A DNA stretch of 64,000 nt from Cytophagales bacterium (GCA_030446715.1 JAUJMU010000003.1:579630-643629); one strand, 5' to 3'; shown: positions 46,897 to 57,217, numbered from the stretch's first letter. A program made the numbers and translations. Notes: generated by a model from the sequence alone, not told the origin.

Positions 46897-47447
46897 TGTT
46901 CTAATTTTAAAAAAGTTTCGTTTGCGGCTGTAATGATCTCTTCATCAGCCCCATGGGCCGCTCCGAAAGCCTCCATGCAGGCCCCGAAGGCCTTCCACTT
47001 AGCGCCGGTTTGGGGGCCGTATCCGTAAAAAAACGAAGCTCCCGACGTTTTGTCCAGGTGCAGTTCCTTTCTGACCACCGAATAAATAAACTTTCCGCCC
47101 AGCGTGGAGCCTTCCATTACGTAAAGGCATCCGAAAGCCTGGGCCGCCGTCCGGATTTGGGGAAGATCTTCGCAAATGCTTAATTCAGTAGTTTTGCGGA
47201 GTGTATTTATGTCGTTCAACAACAACCCGGCCTTGCGGCGTTCCGTATAATCGGGAAGCCACGCGGAAATTTCCGGAAATGCCCCGGTGACTTTTTCAAG
47301 AGGATGGAAGTATCCGAAAAATTTGACCAGAATTCTTAGATATGTATCCCGGTCAATCCGTTGCCGGGCGAAGCATGTCAGCAGCGGACTGTTTTCGAGC
47401 CGGGTATGGTTTTCCGCTGTACGGCCACGGATTTCTTTAAGCAGCAT
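46875..47447 (-). CDS. bphO: Biliverdin-producing heme oxygenase
   Basis: A 190-aa helical bacterial heme oxygenase that opens heme to biliverdin, CO and iron. The proximal heme histidine is H14 in RTAENHTRLENSPLL. The conserved YVMEGSTLGGKFI (~105-118) is the distal-helix glycine motif region. FFYGYGPQTGAKWKAFG follows. Its 3' end overlaps the start of the phytochrome gene by 22 nt, implying translational coupling. It lies divergent to the response regulator gene. Confidence 0.9.
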   Translation of the reverse strand: MLLKEIRGRTAENHTRLENSPLLTCFARQRIDRDTYLRILVKFFGYFHPLEKVTGAFPEISAWLPDYTERRKAGLLLNDINTLRKTTELSICEDLPQIRTAAQAFGCLYVMEGSTLGGKFIYSVVRKELHLDKTSGASFFYGYGPQTGAKWKAFGACMEAFGAAHGADEEIITAANETFLKLEQWMQTRK

Positions 47448-47590
47448 AGGATCAGATGAGGCACTTTCTCCGGCGGGTACCGGACCAGATTTTGAGAGAA
47501 TCTTTGAATTAATTGTTTTGTATACGAAAGATACAAACCGTTGTTAAGTTAAAGTTAAGATTTCCTTTGCCTTTCAACAGCTGCCTGTTA

Positions 47591-48019
47591 ATGAAAAAAT
47601 TAGATTGTATTCTTTTGATTGACGACAACAAAGCAACCAATTTTCTTCACGAAACCCTCATTGAAGAATTAGATGTGGCAAAAAACATAGCCGTTGAGTA
47701 CAACGGCCGCGATGGTCTTGCCTTTCTGGAGGGATACTGCAACAACGGAAGGTGCCCCGAGCTGATTCTGGTGGATATACACATGCCGGTGATGGACGGT
47801 TTTGATTTTCTGGAAGGCTACCAGCAGCGGCTTTTCCACGAGAAGTACGACTCGCTTGTGGTGATGCTGACTACCTCCACCAATCCGCGCGATGTTGACC
47901 GGATTGAAGAAATCGGTTTTGTTGAGTACCTGTCCAAGCCACTCACCGAAGAACACGTCATCACGCTGGTGGACAAGTACTCCAGCGGCACCAACCGCAA
48001 GGTGCTGAAAACTTCATGA
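47591..48019 (+). CDS. Single-domain response regulator
   Basis: 142 aa from the ATG at 47591 (the open frame extends further upstream, but MKKLDCILLIDDNKATNFLH is the natural start). It is a receiver domain only. Acidic pair DD at 11-12, phosphoacceptor Asp in LILVDIHMPVMDG, Thr in VVMLTTSTNP, Lys in YLSKPLTEEH. The PAS/phytochrome-linked Bacteroidota receivers of this type lack an output domain and act by protein interaction. It is divergent from bphO across a short promoter region, so probably part of the light-sensing system. Confidence 0.88.
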   Translation: MKKLDCILLIDDNKATNFLHETLIEELDVAKNIAVEYNGRDGLAFLEGYCNNGRCPELILVDIHMPVMDGFDFLEGYQQRLFHEKYDSLVVMLTTSTNPRDVDRIEEIGFVEYLSKPLTEEHVITLVDKYSSGTNRKVLKTS

Positions 48020-48081
48020 TGAGCCGTCTTGCCTGGTATCACCGGTTTTTAACCAGCATATTGCAGGCGTAAAACCTGCGT

Positions 48082-48630
48082 ATGACAACCCGCGTGTTCC
48101 CACTGGAGATCAAACCCTTAAACCTGTCCCACGCTGCCGTTCTGCAGAAGCTGGCCGACCACCCGGCCATATCCGCCACGACCCGTATCCCCTACCCTTA
48201 CCCACCGGGGCAGGCTGAAAAATTCATCCGGGTCCGGATGCAGGAACGCAGGCGGGGGCAGTCATTCACCTTTGCCATCCGGCACAACAAGCAGGTGGTG
48301 GGCGTTTGCGGACTGATCGGAGTCACCCCTGACCGCCGGGCTGAACTTGGTTACTGGATCGGGGTCCCTTACTGGAGAAGCGGATTTGCCAGCCGGGCAG
48401 TGGCAGAAGTTCTTGCCATCAGTTTTGGCAGCCTGGCCATGCAGGAAGTATACGCCCGATGCCTCTCCACCAACACCCCGTCGCGGCGGGTACTGGAAAA
48501 AAACGGCTTCCGGCCGGGCAGTTCCGGGCCGCACGACATCCCGCACTGGCCGAAGGAAGTGCTGATGGTTACCTACCGGCTGCCGCAGGCCGGGTACAAG
48601 GGCACAATGGGGCTACTGCCGCAGCCGTAA
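48082..48630 (+). CDS. GNAT-family N-acetyltransferase (RimJ/RimL type)
   Basis: A 182-aa acetyl-CoA-dependent acyltransferase. The fold is recognisable from ELGYWIGVPYWRSGFASRAV (motif A with the pyrophosphate loop) and EVYARCLSTNTPSRRVLEKNGF (motif B, the RimJ-type N-x-x-S-x-x-x-L-x-K-x-GF). It acetylates an amino group of a protein or small molecule; the target is not predictable. The gene stands between the response regulator and recQ. Confidence 0.85.
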   Translation: MTTRVFPLEIKPLNLSHAAVLQKLADHPAISATTRIPYPYPPGQAEKFIRVRMQERRRGQSFTFAIRHNKQVVGVCGLIGVTPDRRAELGYWIGVPYWRSGFASRAVAEVLAISFGSLAMQEVYARCLSTNTPSRRVLEKNGFRPGSSGPHDIPHWPKEVLMVTYRLPQAGYKGTMGLLPQP

Positions 48631-48770
48631 TACCGCCCCACGATACCATTCCAAATCTCTCTTTGCAGAAAATTATCCCCTGACAGATCCCGGATTTCCC
48701 GCCACAACTCTTTTTTCAATGGTATCTTTACTTCGCTTAGCTTAACTGTCATTGTCGCATCTACCGCCGT

Positions 48771-50678
48771 ATGTCTTCCATTCATGTCATACTGAAGCAA
48801 TACTGGGGTTACGATACGTTCCGGCCCGTTCAGGAAGAAATCATCCGGTCGGTGCTGGAAGGAAAAGATACCCTGGCCCTGCTCCCCACGGGCGGCGGCA
48901 AGTCAGTGTGCTTTCAGGTGCCGGCCATGATCCTGCCGGGCATCTGCATTGTGATTTCCCCGCTGATTGCGCTGATGAAAGACCAGGTAGAGGGGCTGAA
49001 GAAAAAAGGCATTCCGGCGGTAGCCATTTATTCGGGCATGAACCGGCGCGAGATCGACATTGCCCTCGATAACTGCGTGTATGCGGGCATCAAGTTTCTG
49101 TACGTTTCACCCGAACGGATACAGACGGAACTCTTTATTGAACGCTTCAGGCAGATGCAGGTCTGCCTGCTGGCCGTGGACGAAGCCCATTGCATCTCGC
49201 AGTGGGGCTACGATTTCCGGCCGCCCTACCTGGAGATTGCCGGGTTGCGCGACCTCGTGCCGAAGGTGCCGGTAATTGCCCTTACGGCCACCGCTACCCG
49301 TACCGTGCAGCAGGATATTACCGAAAAGCTCCGCTTCCGCAACGGTCAGCTTTTTCAGAAGAGTTTTGCGCGGCCGAATCTTTCTTATTCCGCCTTTCCG
49401 GAGGAAAATAAGGAGCGGAAACTGCTCCAGATCCTGCGCAATGTACCCGGCACGGCAGTGGTGTACGTGCGGAACCGCAAGCGGACGCAGCAACTTTCGG
49501 CGATGCTCAACCAGAACGGCGTCAAGGCTGATTTTTACCACGCCGGCCTCGAAAGTGCCCAGCGGTCAGCCCGGCAGGACAACTGGATTCACAACCGGAC
49601 CCGCGTGATTGTGGCCACCAATGCTTTCGGGATGGGCATTGATAAACCCGACGTGCGGGTGGTGGTACACATGGACCTGCCTGACACCCTGGAAGCCTAT
49701 TATCAGGAAGCTGGCCGTGGGGGCCGCGACGAGAAGAAAGCCTACGCCGCAGCCCTCTACCACCCCTCCGACATTGAAGACCTGCGCCAGCGGATCGTAC
49801 TGACTTATCCTTCCGAAGCCCTGCTCCGGAAAGTGTACCAGGCCCTTGCCAATCAGTACCAGCTGGCGGTAGGCAGCGGCTTTCTGGCCAGCTACGAATT
49901 TGATATTGAGTCTTTTCAGAAAAACTATCAATTGCCGGCCCTCGAAACCTTCTATGCCCTCAAAAGGCTGGAAGAGGCCGGTTTTATACAGTTGAACGAA
50001 GGATTTCACAGCCCCTCAAAACTGCATTTTGCCGTTGACAAAAAGGGGCTCTACGAATTTCAGATTGCCAATGCCGCCTACGATCCGCTGATCAAGCTGA
50101 TCCTGCGCATGTACGGCGGAGAGGTGTTTTCGAACTTCATACCCGTTTCGGAGGGGCAGATCGCGCGTAATCTGGGCGCTGACCCGGTTCTGACCGGAAA
50201 AATGCTGGACCTGCTCGGGCAAGCCGGTATCGTGGTTTACGACCGGCAGAAAGACAAACCCCAGATCACCTTTACCACCGAACGGTACGACACCGCGCGG
50301 CTGCCGCTTGACATCCGCGGCATCAACGCGAGACGCGAACGGGATGAGCAGAAGGCAGAGGCCGTGATCCGCTACATGACGAGCCACGAACGTTGCCGGA
50401 CGGCGATGCTGCTGGAGTATTTCGACGAAATCACCGACCAGGCCTGCGGCGTTTGTGACAATTGCCTCCGGCGCAAAAAGGACGCGGCTTCAGCCGACCC
50501 CTACATTCACCAGCGCAGCCAGATTCTGCTGGCACTGGCGGGTCAGGAAGTGAGCCTGCAGACACTGGTGAGTCAGTTGGGGCAAAAGGACGAAAACCTG
50601 CTGCTGCAGACGATCCGCGAAATGGCCGGCGCCGGGGAGATTCAGGTGCTGGACAATGGCAATGTGAGGAGGGGTTAG
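48771..50678 (+). CDS. recQ: ATP-dependent DNA helicase RecQ
   Basis: A 635-aa superfamily 2 3'-5' helicase for recombination repair. Walker A LLPTGGGKSVCFQ (~45), DEAH box LAVDEAHCISQWGYDFRP (~138), the aromatic-rich loop included; motif VI YYQEAGRGGRDEKK (~320). The RQC zinc site is C-RTAMLLEYF-DEI-x-x-x-ACGVCDNC (~550-575). It lacks a clear C-terminal HRDC domain; the last 50 residues (QILLALAGQEVSLQTLVSQL) form a short winged-helix-like tail. This is the common shorter Bacteroidota form. Confidence 0.92.
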   Translation: MSSIHVILKQYWGYDTFRPVQEEIIRSVLEGKDTLALLPTGGGKSVCFQVPAMILPGICIVISPLIALMKDQVEGLKKKGIPAVAIYSGMNRREIDIALDNCVYAGIKFLYVSPERIQTELFIERFRQMQVCLLAVDEAHCISQWGYDFRPPYLEIAGLRDLVPKVPVIALTATATRTVQQDITEKLRFRNGQLFQKSFARPNLSYSAFPEENKERKLLQILRNVPGTAVVYVRNRKRTQQLSAMLNQNGVKADFYHAGLESAQRSARQDNWIHNRTRVIVATNAFGMGIDKPDVRVVVHMDLPDTLEAYYQEAGRGGRDEKKAYAAALYHPSDIEDLRQRIVLTYPSEALLRKVYQALANQYQLAVGSGFLASYEFDIESFQKNYQLPALETFYALKRLEEAGFIQLNEGFHSPSKLHFAVDKKGLYEFQIANAAYDPLIKLILRMYGGEVFSNFIPVSEGQIARNLGADPVLTGKMLDLLGQAGIVVYDRQKDKPQITFTTERYDTARLPLDIRGINARRERDEQKAEAVIRYMTSHERCRTAMLLEYFDEITDQACGVCDNCLRRKKDAASADPYIHQRSQILLALAGQEVSLQTLVSQLGQKDENLLLQTIREMAGAGEIQVLDNGNVRRG

Positions 50679-50815
50679 GGGGTTGGGGTAGGCACTGTCT
50701 TTTTCAAACTAAAATTTTCTGTCCGCTTTTGCTATTCCACGGCTACTATCAAATCAGTCAGTCTCCGCCCATCGTCAGCACCTGGGATGATGCCGCCCTC
50801 CGGCACCTGGCGGCG

Positions 50816-51667
50816 ATGCCGAAAAAAGAACCGGTCTATTGCCTGGTGCATCTGCCGTGGCACTACGCCGTCTGGAACCGCATGCTGCGGAAAAAGCTTT
50901 TGTTTGGGTGGTTACGCCTGAAGGGAATCAAACCGCTGCTGATCACCAATTCACCGGAAGAAGACCTTTATCGCCGCCGGTGCGGCATAGATGGGTTCAG
51001 GTGCATCAGCTATGTGTATACGGACGAGAAAAAATATTCCACCGGAGATGGAATCGTAAAGAAGTATGATGCCGTGTACGCGGCCCAGTTGCGGAACTTC
51101 AAACGAATCGGGCTGGCGGCAGGATTAGAAAGCCTGTACGTGCTGACCTACACCCCCGGCCGGAGTGACAACGACTTACCGGCATTTTGTCCGGCTGTCA
51201 GACACGCTTCCTACAACCGTCAGTGGCTGAACCACGAAGAAAAACTGCGGATTTATCATCAGTCGCGGGTAGGGTTGTGCCTTTCGGCGGAAGAAGGCCC
51301 GATGCTGGCCAGTCTGGAGTATCAGCTGGCCGGGCTGCCCGTGGTCAGTACCCGCAGCCGGGGAGGCCGCGACACCTGGTACCATCCGGAAAGCTGTCTG
51401 ATCGTGGAGGCAACGCCAGCGGCGGTAAAAGCCGGGGTAAGGCAAATAATCAGCCGCAGTCCCGATCCCGGGCAAATCCGGCAACGGGTAGTGGAGAAGC
51501 TGGCTCAGGACCGGCAGCATTATGCAGAGCAGATCACCGCTTACGTGCGGAAGGATTGCGGTTTCTCCATAGACCCTGATCTACTGTACCAACAGCTCTT
51601 TATCAATCCCGGTGCCAACTTTATTCTGCCGGCACCTATCCGCACCAGTTTATCCCCATTCGCATAA
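50816..51667 (+). CDS. Glycosyltransferase-like protein
   Basis: The frame is open from inside recQ (50462), but protein-like sequence starts only after recQ ends. The first ATG there is 50816 (MPKKEPVYCLVHLPWHYAVW); an upstream non-ATG start near 50727 (LLFHGYYQISQSPPIVSTWD) is possible. The C-terminal half resembles GT4-type transferases: LCLSAEEGPMLASLEYQLAG, LPVVSTRSRGGRDTWYHPES (the E-x7-E region), then a helix for the acceptor side. Sugar and acceptor are unknown. A weak hairpin (CCTCCGG / CCGGAGG, 51712-51731) follows. Confidence 0.65.
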   Translation: MPKKEPVYCLVHLPWHYAVWNRMLRKKLLFGWLRLKGIKPLLITNSPEEDLYRRRCGIDGFRCISYVYTDEKKYSTGDGIVKKYDAVYAAQLRNFKRIGLAAGLESLYVLTYTPGRSDNDLPAFCPAVRHASYNRQWLNHEEKLRIYHQSRVGLCLSAEEGPMLASLEYQLAGLPVVSTRSRGGRDTWYHPESCLIVEATPAAVKAGVRQIISRSPDPGQIRQRVVEKLAQDRQHYAEQITAYVRKDCGFSIDPDLLYQQLFINPGANFILPAPIRTSLSPFA

Positions 51668-51764
51668 CCTGTTACAGCCACATTTTGCACCTCTTTTTCG
51701 TTTGTAAACTCCCTCCGGACTTTTCCGGAGGAGTGTTCGGCTTGTTATCGTTACACCAGGAAAC

Positions 51765-52563
51765 GGTAGTGGTTAAGTAGAGACTGATTTACTGAGGTTG
51801 TAGCGGACAATGAAAAGGCGGATGACGAGTTCATTGTAAAAGCCAGATTTAGAAAAAGAAAGCGTCTTTCGGGTAAGTCTACCCATCCACTGACGGATGG
51901 TATTGTTCCAGCGTTCCATGTGGTTAGTTTGACCGGATTCTTTGCCTACTTTCTGATGCTGCCCGGTCTGCTGATAGATAAAATTGTATGTTTCCCAGAA
52001 ATCGGAAAAGCTGGTCTGGCAGCGTAATCTTTCGGGAATTCTTTGCCAAAGTATCTTACAACTCTCCATACTATGGTCCCCAATAAAGAAAGCAATGATT
52101 TTACGTGTTTTCCGGCTGATTACCGTCCAGAGCCAGCGCTTTTGGCTTTTTGACAAAGTGCTGCAATTCGTCATACTCGAGCACATCCTGCTCAGTAGGC
52201 ACATCACCCAAGGTAGCCTCCAGATCCGGATGCTTTTCGCCTTGCTGCCTGAGCCAGGCAGAGACCGTTTGCCGGGCTACGCCAAAAACGCGTTCAATAC
52301 CCCGCATACCGGGTCTTTCAAAATAGGCTTTCAGAATCTCTTCTTTGCGCTCTTCACTATAGCGGGAGCTGCATCCAAAGTGCCGTATCTGTCACAGCCA
52401 TTACAGTAATACTTTTGCTTACCGTTTTTCTTATTATGGCCGTTGCTCACTAAGTCAATACTACCGCAATGAGGACATGCCTTGGTAATCTGAATCATAT
52501 GCTTTTTAAACCTTTCTTCCTAAGTTACCAATTTCTAAAATCAGCCTCTACTTAACCACTACC
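51765..52563 (-). mobile_element. IS1-family insertion sequence (799 bp)
   Basis: The terminal inverted repeats are almost perfect: GGTAGTGGTTAAGTAGAGAC at 51765 and GGTAGTGGTTAAGTAGAGGC reading in from 52563. The flanks (CAGGAAAC left, CTAATTGC right) do not match, so no target duplication is seen. The right end interrupts susD; the left end does not continue it. Confidence 0.85.
51773..52499 (-). pseudogene. IS1-family transposase, frameshifted
   Basis: ATG at 52499 starts MIQITKACPHCGSIDLVSNG, with the zinc ribbon completed by YYCNGC. The HTH part lies in a second frame (RGIERVFGVARQTVSAWLRQ). The DDE part lies in a third (KRWLWTVISRKTRKIIAFFI, GDHSMESC; NHMERWNNTIRQWMGRLTRK, TLSFSKS, the IS1 C-terminal signature). 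Breaks occur near 52395 and at CAAAAAG near 52150. IS1 elements can use programmed -1 frameshifting, but these positions do not match the classical site. Sequencing error or decay is more likely. Confidence 0.8.
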
Positions 52564-53545
52564 CTAATTGCAACATTTACCTCTTTCCGAATATCACCGG
52601 GCTCAAAGGCATTCATGATCTCGTCACTGGGTCTGGCCCAGTAGTCGCCCCGCTGTTGGTCGGCGTGCCGGATTGAGCGGCGGGCAGGTACCGCCGCCAT
52701 ATGTCATTGCCTTCGGTGCTGGAAGAGATATACTGGATTTCCCAGATGCCTTCCGTGCTGTTTTTGCCACCCGCCGTGAATATAGCCGGGTAGTTTGCCC
52801 GGCTGACCAGGCTGTGATGGAAATGGCCATTACTCGGTGGTTTTCTCTACCACTTTCTGATACTCCTGGCGGTACAGGTACACCCGGGCCAGCAGCGCTT
52901 TGGCGGCGCCGAGGGTAGCCCGGCCCCGGGTCTCGAAAGCGGTAGCATAACTTTGCGGCAGCCGTCTTTCGGCTTCTTCCAGGTCCCGGATGATCTGCCC
53001 GTACACTTGCTCCGGATCGGTCCGGGGAATGGTAAAATCCGTCTTGAACGTAGTATAGGGAACCGTAACCAGGGTACGCCGCCGTACAGCCGGACCAGGT
53101 TAAAGTAGAAGTAAGCCCGCATGAAATAGGCCTCTCCCAGGATCCGTTCGCGGGCTTCGGCTGAGAACGTACCGTCGGCAATGCCCGGCACCCTGGATAG
53201 TATATCATTGGCCCGGTGGATGCCGTTGTAATTGCGGTCCCAGTACTGCTCCACCCGGTTGTTGTCGGCCAGGATGTTATTCCGGTCAAATTCATCGTAC
53301 TGGTCGTTATTGGTGACCGAAACGGCTTCGTCGGATTGTACGTTCAGGGCAATGATGTTGCCGTCCCAGAGGTTCTGGGTCCGGTCATATACCGATACGA
53401 TGGCCGCTTCCGCATCGCGGTGACGGTTTTCCAGAAATTGGTTTCGGAGATGACGTGTTCGGGGGTTTGTTCCAGCACTTCGCACCCGGCCAGCAGGAGC
53501 AGCGCAGCAACCCCAGGTCGCCGTGTTCTTGTTCAGATATCGCAT
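52564..53545 (-). pseudogene. SusD/RagB-type outer-membrane lipoprotein, truncated by IS1 and frameshifted
   Basis: SusD partner of the upstream susC. The N-terminus reads MRYLNKNTAT; with one shift it gives a lipobox ending in LAGC. The intact middle is TDAEAAIVSVYDRTQNLWDG-like, NNRVEQYWDRNYNGIHRAND, EARERILGEAYFMRAYFYFN, LVRLYGGVP, typical SusD TPR region. Further pieces in other frames are DPEQVYGQIIRDLEEAE, AAKALLARVYLYRQEYQKVV and EIMNAFEPGDIRKEVNVAI. It then runs into the IS1 end. The C-terminal ~150 residues usual in SusD are absent from the window. Confidence 0.85.
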
Positions 53546-53586
53546 AAGGAGTAAGACATTAGATTTTAGATATAAGACGTTAGACT

Positions 53587-53695
53587 ATACTGCGGTACAT
53601 GTATCGGATTCGGCGGTTTGGAGAACCTCACCCCCCCCCTCTCGAGGAGAGGGGCGGGGGTGCGTTACCCAAAACCGCCGAATATAGCGCAGTAT
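53587..53695. repeat. MITE-like element flanked by 17-bp direct repeats
   Basis: Terminal inverted repeats ATACTGCG...ATTCGGCGGTTTGG and CCAAAACCGCCGAATAT..CGCAGTAT enclose a GC-rich hairpin core centred on CTCGAG (CCCCTCTC/GAGAGGGG). Near-identical 17-mers TTTTAGA(T/C)ATAAGACGT flank it at 53564-53580 and 53698-53714. It lies between susD and susC. Confidence 0.7.
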
Positions 53696-53770
53696 AATTT
53701 TAGACATAAGACGTCGGGCAGATTCTTCCGGGCACTTGAAAAGGTGGCCTTGTGAGAAGTGAACCGCAGG

Positions 53771-56700
53771 TCAGAAACCAATGTTGATACCCGTCATAAA
53801 GGTGCGGGGCTGCGGCTGGGTGATGTAATCCACGCCCAGCTGCGAATTCTTGAACTGCTGATTCTGCGTTTCCGGGTCGTAGCCGGTGTAATTGGTGAAC
53901 GTGAACAGGTTGACTGCCGAAGCGTATACCCGGACCGACCGGATCTTTGCCCTGGACAGTAAGCTGTTGGGCAGGTTATACCCCAGCGTTACGTTCTTCA
54001 CCCGCAGGAAGGATCCGTCCTCAATGAAGCGCTGGGAATAAATCCCGTTAGGCTGGCTGCCGATGGGAGCCGGGTCATTCCACATAGCCTTGGGCACATC
54101 CGTATCCCGGTTTTCAGGTGTCCAGCGGTTCAGGACGTGGGTATTGCTGTTGTTGAAGCTGCTCATGCGTTCCAGCACGGCCCGGGTCTGGTTGTACACC
54201 TTGTTGCCGTACGACCACTGCAGGAACACGCTTACGTCCAGGCCTTTGAATCCAAAGCTGTTGGTGAACCCGCCGGTATGCCTGGGCAGGGCATTGCCCA
54301 GTATCTGCCGGTCGTCGGTGGTGATCACGCCATCGCCGTTCAGGTCTTCAAAAATGTAGTCGCCGGTTTCGGGGTTGATGCCCAGGTGCCGGTAGCCAAA
54401 GAACGAACCCACCGGTTGCCCTACGCGGAATATACTCTGCGGACCGAGGGAGTTGTATTCGTTGGGCAGCCCCTCCGGAAAGTCGGCGCTGCGCGGGTCG
54501 TCGGCCTTGGTCAGCGGCAGGTAGGCAATTTTGTTGCGGTTCATGGACAGGTTGAAGTCCGTCGTCCAGGTAAAGGCGCCGACCAGGTTGCGGGTGGTCA
54601 GGGCCAGTTCCAGTCCTTTGTTCTCCAGCTTGCCCACGTTGGCGCCGAAGGTGCGGCCAAACCCCGAAGAATAAGGCAGTTCCAGTTTGAAGATCAGGTC
54701 ATTGGTGTTTTTCTGGTACACCTCCCCGGTGAAGGTAATGCGGTCGTTGAGGAAGGAAACATCAATGCCCAGGTTGGTCTGCACGGTAGATTCCCAGCTT
54801 AGGTCAGCATACGATAAACTCTGGGGGGCGATTCCGGCCAGAGTGCCGTAGTTGGAGCCGGTGCCGTACGTGGCAAGGGAGGGGAAATCATTGCCCAGCC
54901 CCTCGTTGTTGCCGGTCGTACCGATGCTGGCCCTCATTTTCAGGTCACTGAGAAAGGTCAGGTTCTGCATGAACGGTTCTTGGGAAATCCGCCAGCCGGC
55001 CGAAACGGACGGGAAGTAACCGTATCGGTTATTTCGTCCGAACCGCGAGGAGCCGTCAATCCGCATTACGCCGGTAATCAGGTACTTATCGTCGAAGCTG
55101 TAACCCACCCGACCGAAATAGGACACCAGGCCCTAGGTAGACCGGTAATCGGAGGCCTCCGTGCGGTTGGTTGCGCCGGTCACCGATTCAATAATGTCGG
55201 TGGGGGTATTGTTGCCGGCGGCGCCGAAGCGGCGGGTGGAGGCTTCCTGGGCGCTTTGCCCCAGCAGGGCGTTGAAACTGTGCCGCTGTCCGAAATCTTT
55301 CGTGTAGGACAGGGTATTCTCATTCACCCACAGGAATACCTCGTACATGTTCGTGGCAGCCCGGGCGTTTCCATTGACCACGTTCCGGGAGAGGTAGAGG
55401 TCGCCCTTTTCGTTGAGGTGGTCCATGCCCAGGCTTGATTTGAACTTCAGGCCTTTGATGATTTCGTATTCGCCGTAGATGTTGCCCACGTAGCGGTTCT
55501 GAATGGATTTCTGGCGGTACTCATTGATCATCATCACCGGGTTGCGGTGGTTGCGGGGGTCGCGGTAGTAGCTGCCGTCGGGGTTGTATACCGGATTGTT
55601 GGGGTTGTAAATCAAGGCATTGGCCATTACCGATTCCGCCGAAAAGTCATTGGCGATCCGCTTGTTGTCCGAACGGCTGGCCGTCAGGCTGGTACCGATC
55701 TTCAGTTTATCGGTTGCACTGAAGTCGAGGTTGATCCGTCCGTTGAACCGCCTGAACTCCTGCCCTTTCACGGTACCGTCCTGGTCGAAGTAGCCCAGCG
55801 AGATGTAATGCTGAGTCTTGTCGGTACCGCCCGAAACGGAAAGTCCGTAATTGGAAACCGGAGCCGCCTGAAAAATCTGGTCCTGCCAGTCGGTTTCATT
55901 ACCGGTGTAGCGGATGTTGGTGTCAATGGCAATCGGTGCCAGGTTGGCAGGTTTGAACTGATTGTAATTGTTCACCGCCTCTTGGTAGAGGTCTACGTAT
56001 TGCTGACCATTGAGCAGAGGCAACCTTCTGACGATCTGGGCCACGCCGGTGTAGGCATTGAAATCAATTTTAGACTTGCCCTGCTTGCCCCGTTTGGTCG
56101 TGATCAGGATCACGCCGTTGCCGGCCCGGGAACCGTAAATGGCAGCCGCCGCGGCGTCCTTCAGTATTTCAATGGACTCAATGTCGGCCGGGTTGATGTC
56201 ATTCTGGGTGGTGATGCGCTGCCCGCCCGCTTCGAGGGGTTGCTGTCCGGCGGCAATGTTGTTCATCGGCACGCCGTCAATCACGTAGAGGGGCCGGTTT
56301 TCGCCGAACAGGGAGCCGTTGCCCCGGATTCTTACGTACACCTCGTTGCCCGGCGCGCCGGAGTTCTGCACCACCTGCACCCCGGCGGCTTTGCCCTGCA
56401 GGATGGCATCTACGCTGGTAACCGGAATATTCTGTACATCCTGGCCTTTGACGGAAGTAATGGCCGATGTTACTTTGCGCCGCTCCTGGGTGCCGTAGCC
56501 TACCACCACTACTTCGCTCAGGGCTTTCACATCGGGGGTCAGGCTTACATTGATGGTAGTGGATGAACCCACGAGTCTTTCCTCGGAGTTATAGCCGACA
56601 AAGCTGAACACCAGCGTAACCCCGGGCTCAACCGATATTTTGTAGTTCCCCTCCACATCCGTAACCGTTCCGTTGGTTGTTTCTTTCACCACTACGCTTA

Positions 56701-57217
56701 CGCCCGGCAAGCCTTCTCCGGCTTCCTGGGAGACCACTTTGCCCGAAATAAGTTGCGCCTGGGAAGAATGGTGGTTAGGCATCGGCAAATGGGTCACTCT
56801 GGCAGCCAGCAGACTCATTTCGGGATCATTACTTCCCCCCAGGCGGGCTTTTTTTTCGATTTTCTCGATGTATTTTCCCCCATCGAACTCTTTGGACAGG
56901 ATGATGTACAATTTCTCGGAAACCTTCTCAAACTTGAGTCCGATTGGTTTAAGCACGGCGTCCAGGGCTTCTTCCAGGTTTGGTTTTCCTTTGAGGGGAC
57001 CGGCTGTCCGGCCGTTCAGCAAGTCGTTGTCGGAAACAATTGAGATCTTGTATTCTTTCTCAATCGCCGAGAGGACTTCCCGGAGACTTTTCTGCCCGTT
57101 GCCCCCCTGGTCACCGGAGTGGTACCCGGAAGTGTTGGCCAGCAAAACAGGCTGCGAAACGGCATGGGTACCAATGGAACAGGCCAGCAGCAGACTTAAT
57201 AGTTTGTTTTTTTTCAT
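53771..57217 (-). pseudogene. SusC/RagA TonB-linked outer-membrane transporter with in-frame TAG
   Basis: About 1148 codons, single frame except one amber codon (55133-55135). Signal peptide MKKNKLLSLLLACSIGTHAV. STN signalling domain (~40-110: SLREVLSAIEKEYKISIVSD). Carboxypeptidase-like beta domain (ISGKVVSQEAGEGLPGVSVV). Plug (ALSEVVVVGYGTQ, PLYVIDGVPM, IESIEILKDAAAAAIYGSRA GNGVI). Then the barrel, ending GVDYITQPQPRTFMTGINIG. The stop sits in DYRST-stop-GLVSYFGRV, where homologues usually have an aromatic or polar residue; TGG to TAG would explain it. It imports glycans or other polymers across the outer membrane. The STN domain plus FecR/sigma upstream indicates transcriptional signalling. 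Confidence 0.88.

Noticed and set aside
50462-50815. N-terminal extension of the glycosyltransferase overlapping recQ
   Set aside because: The translation of this part is low-complexity and out of frame with the conserved end of RecQ; real protein text begins after recQ stops.
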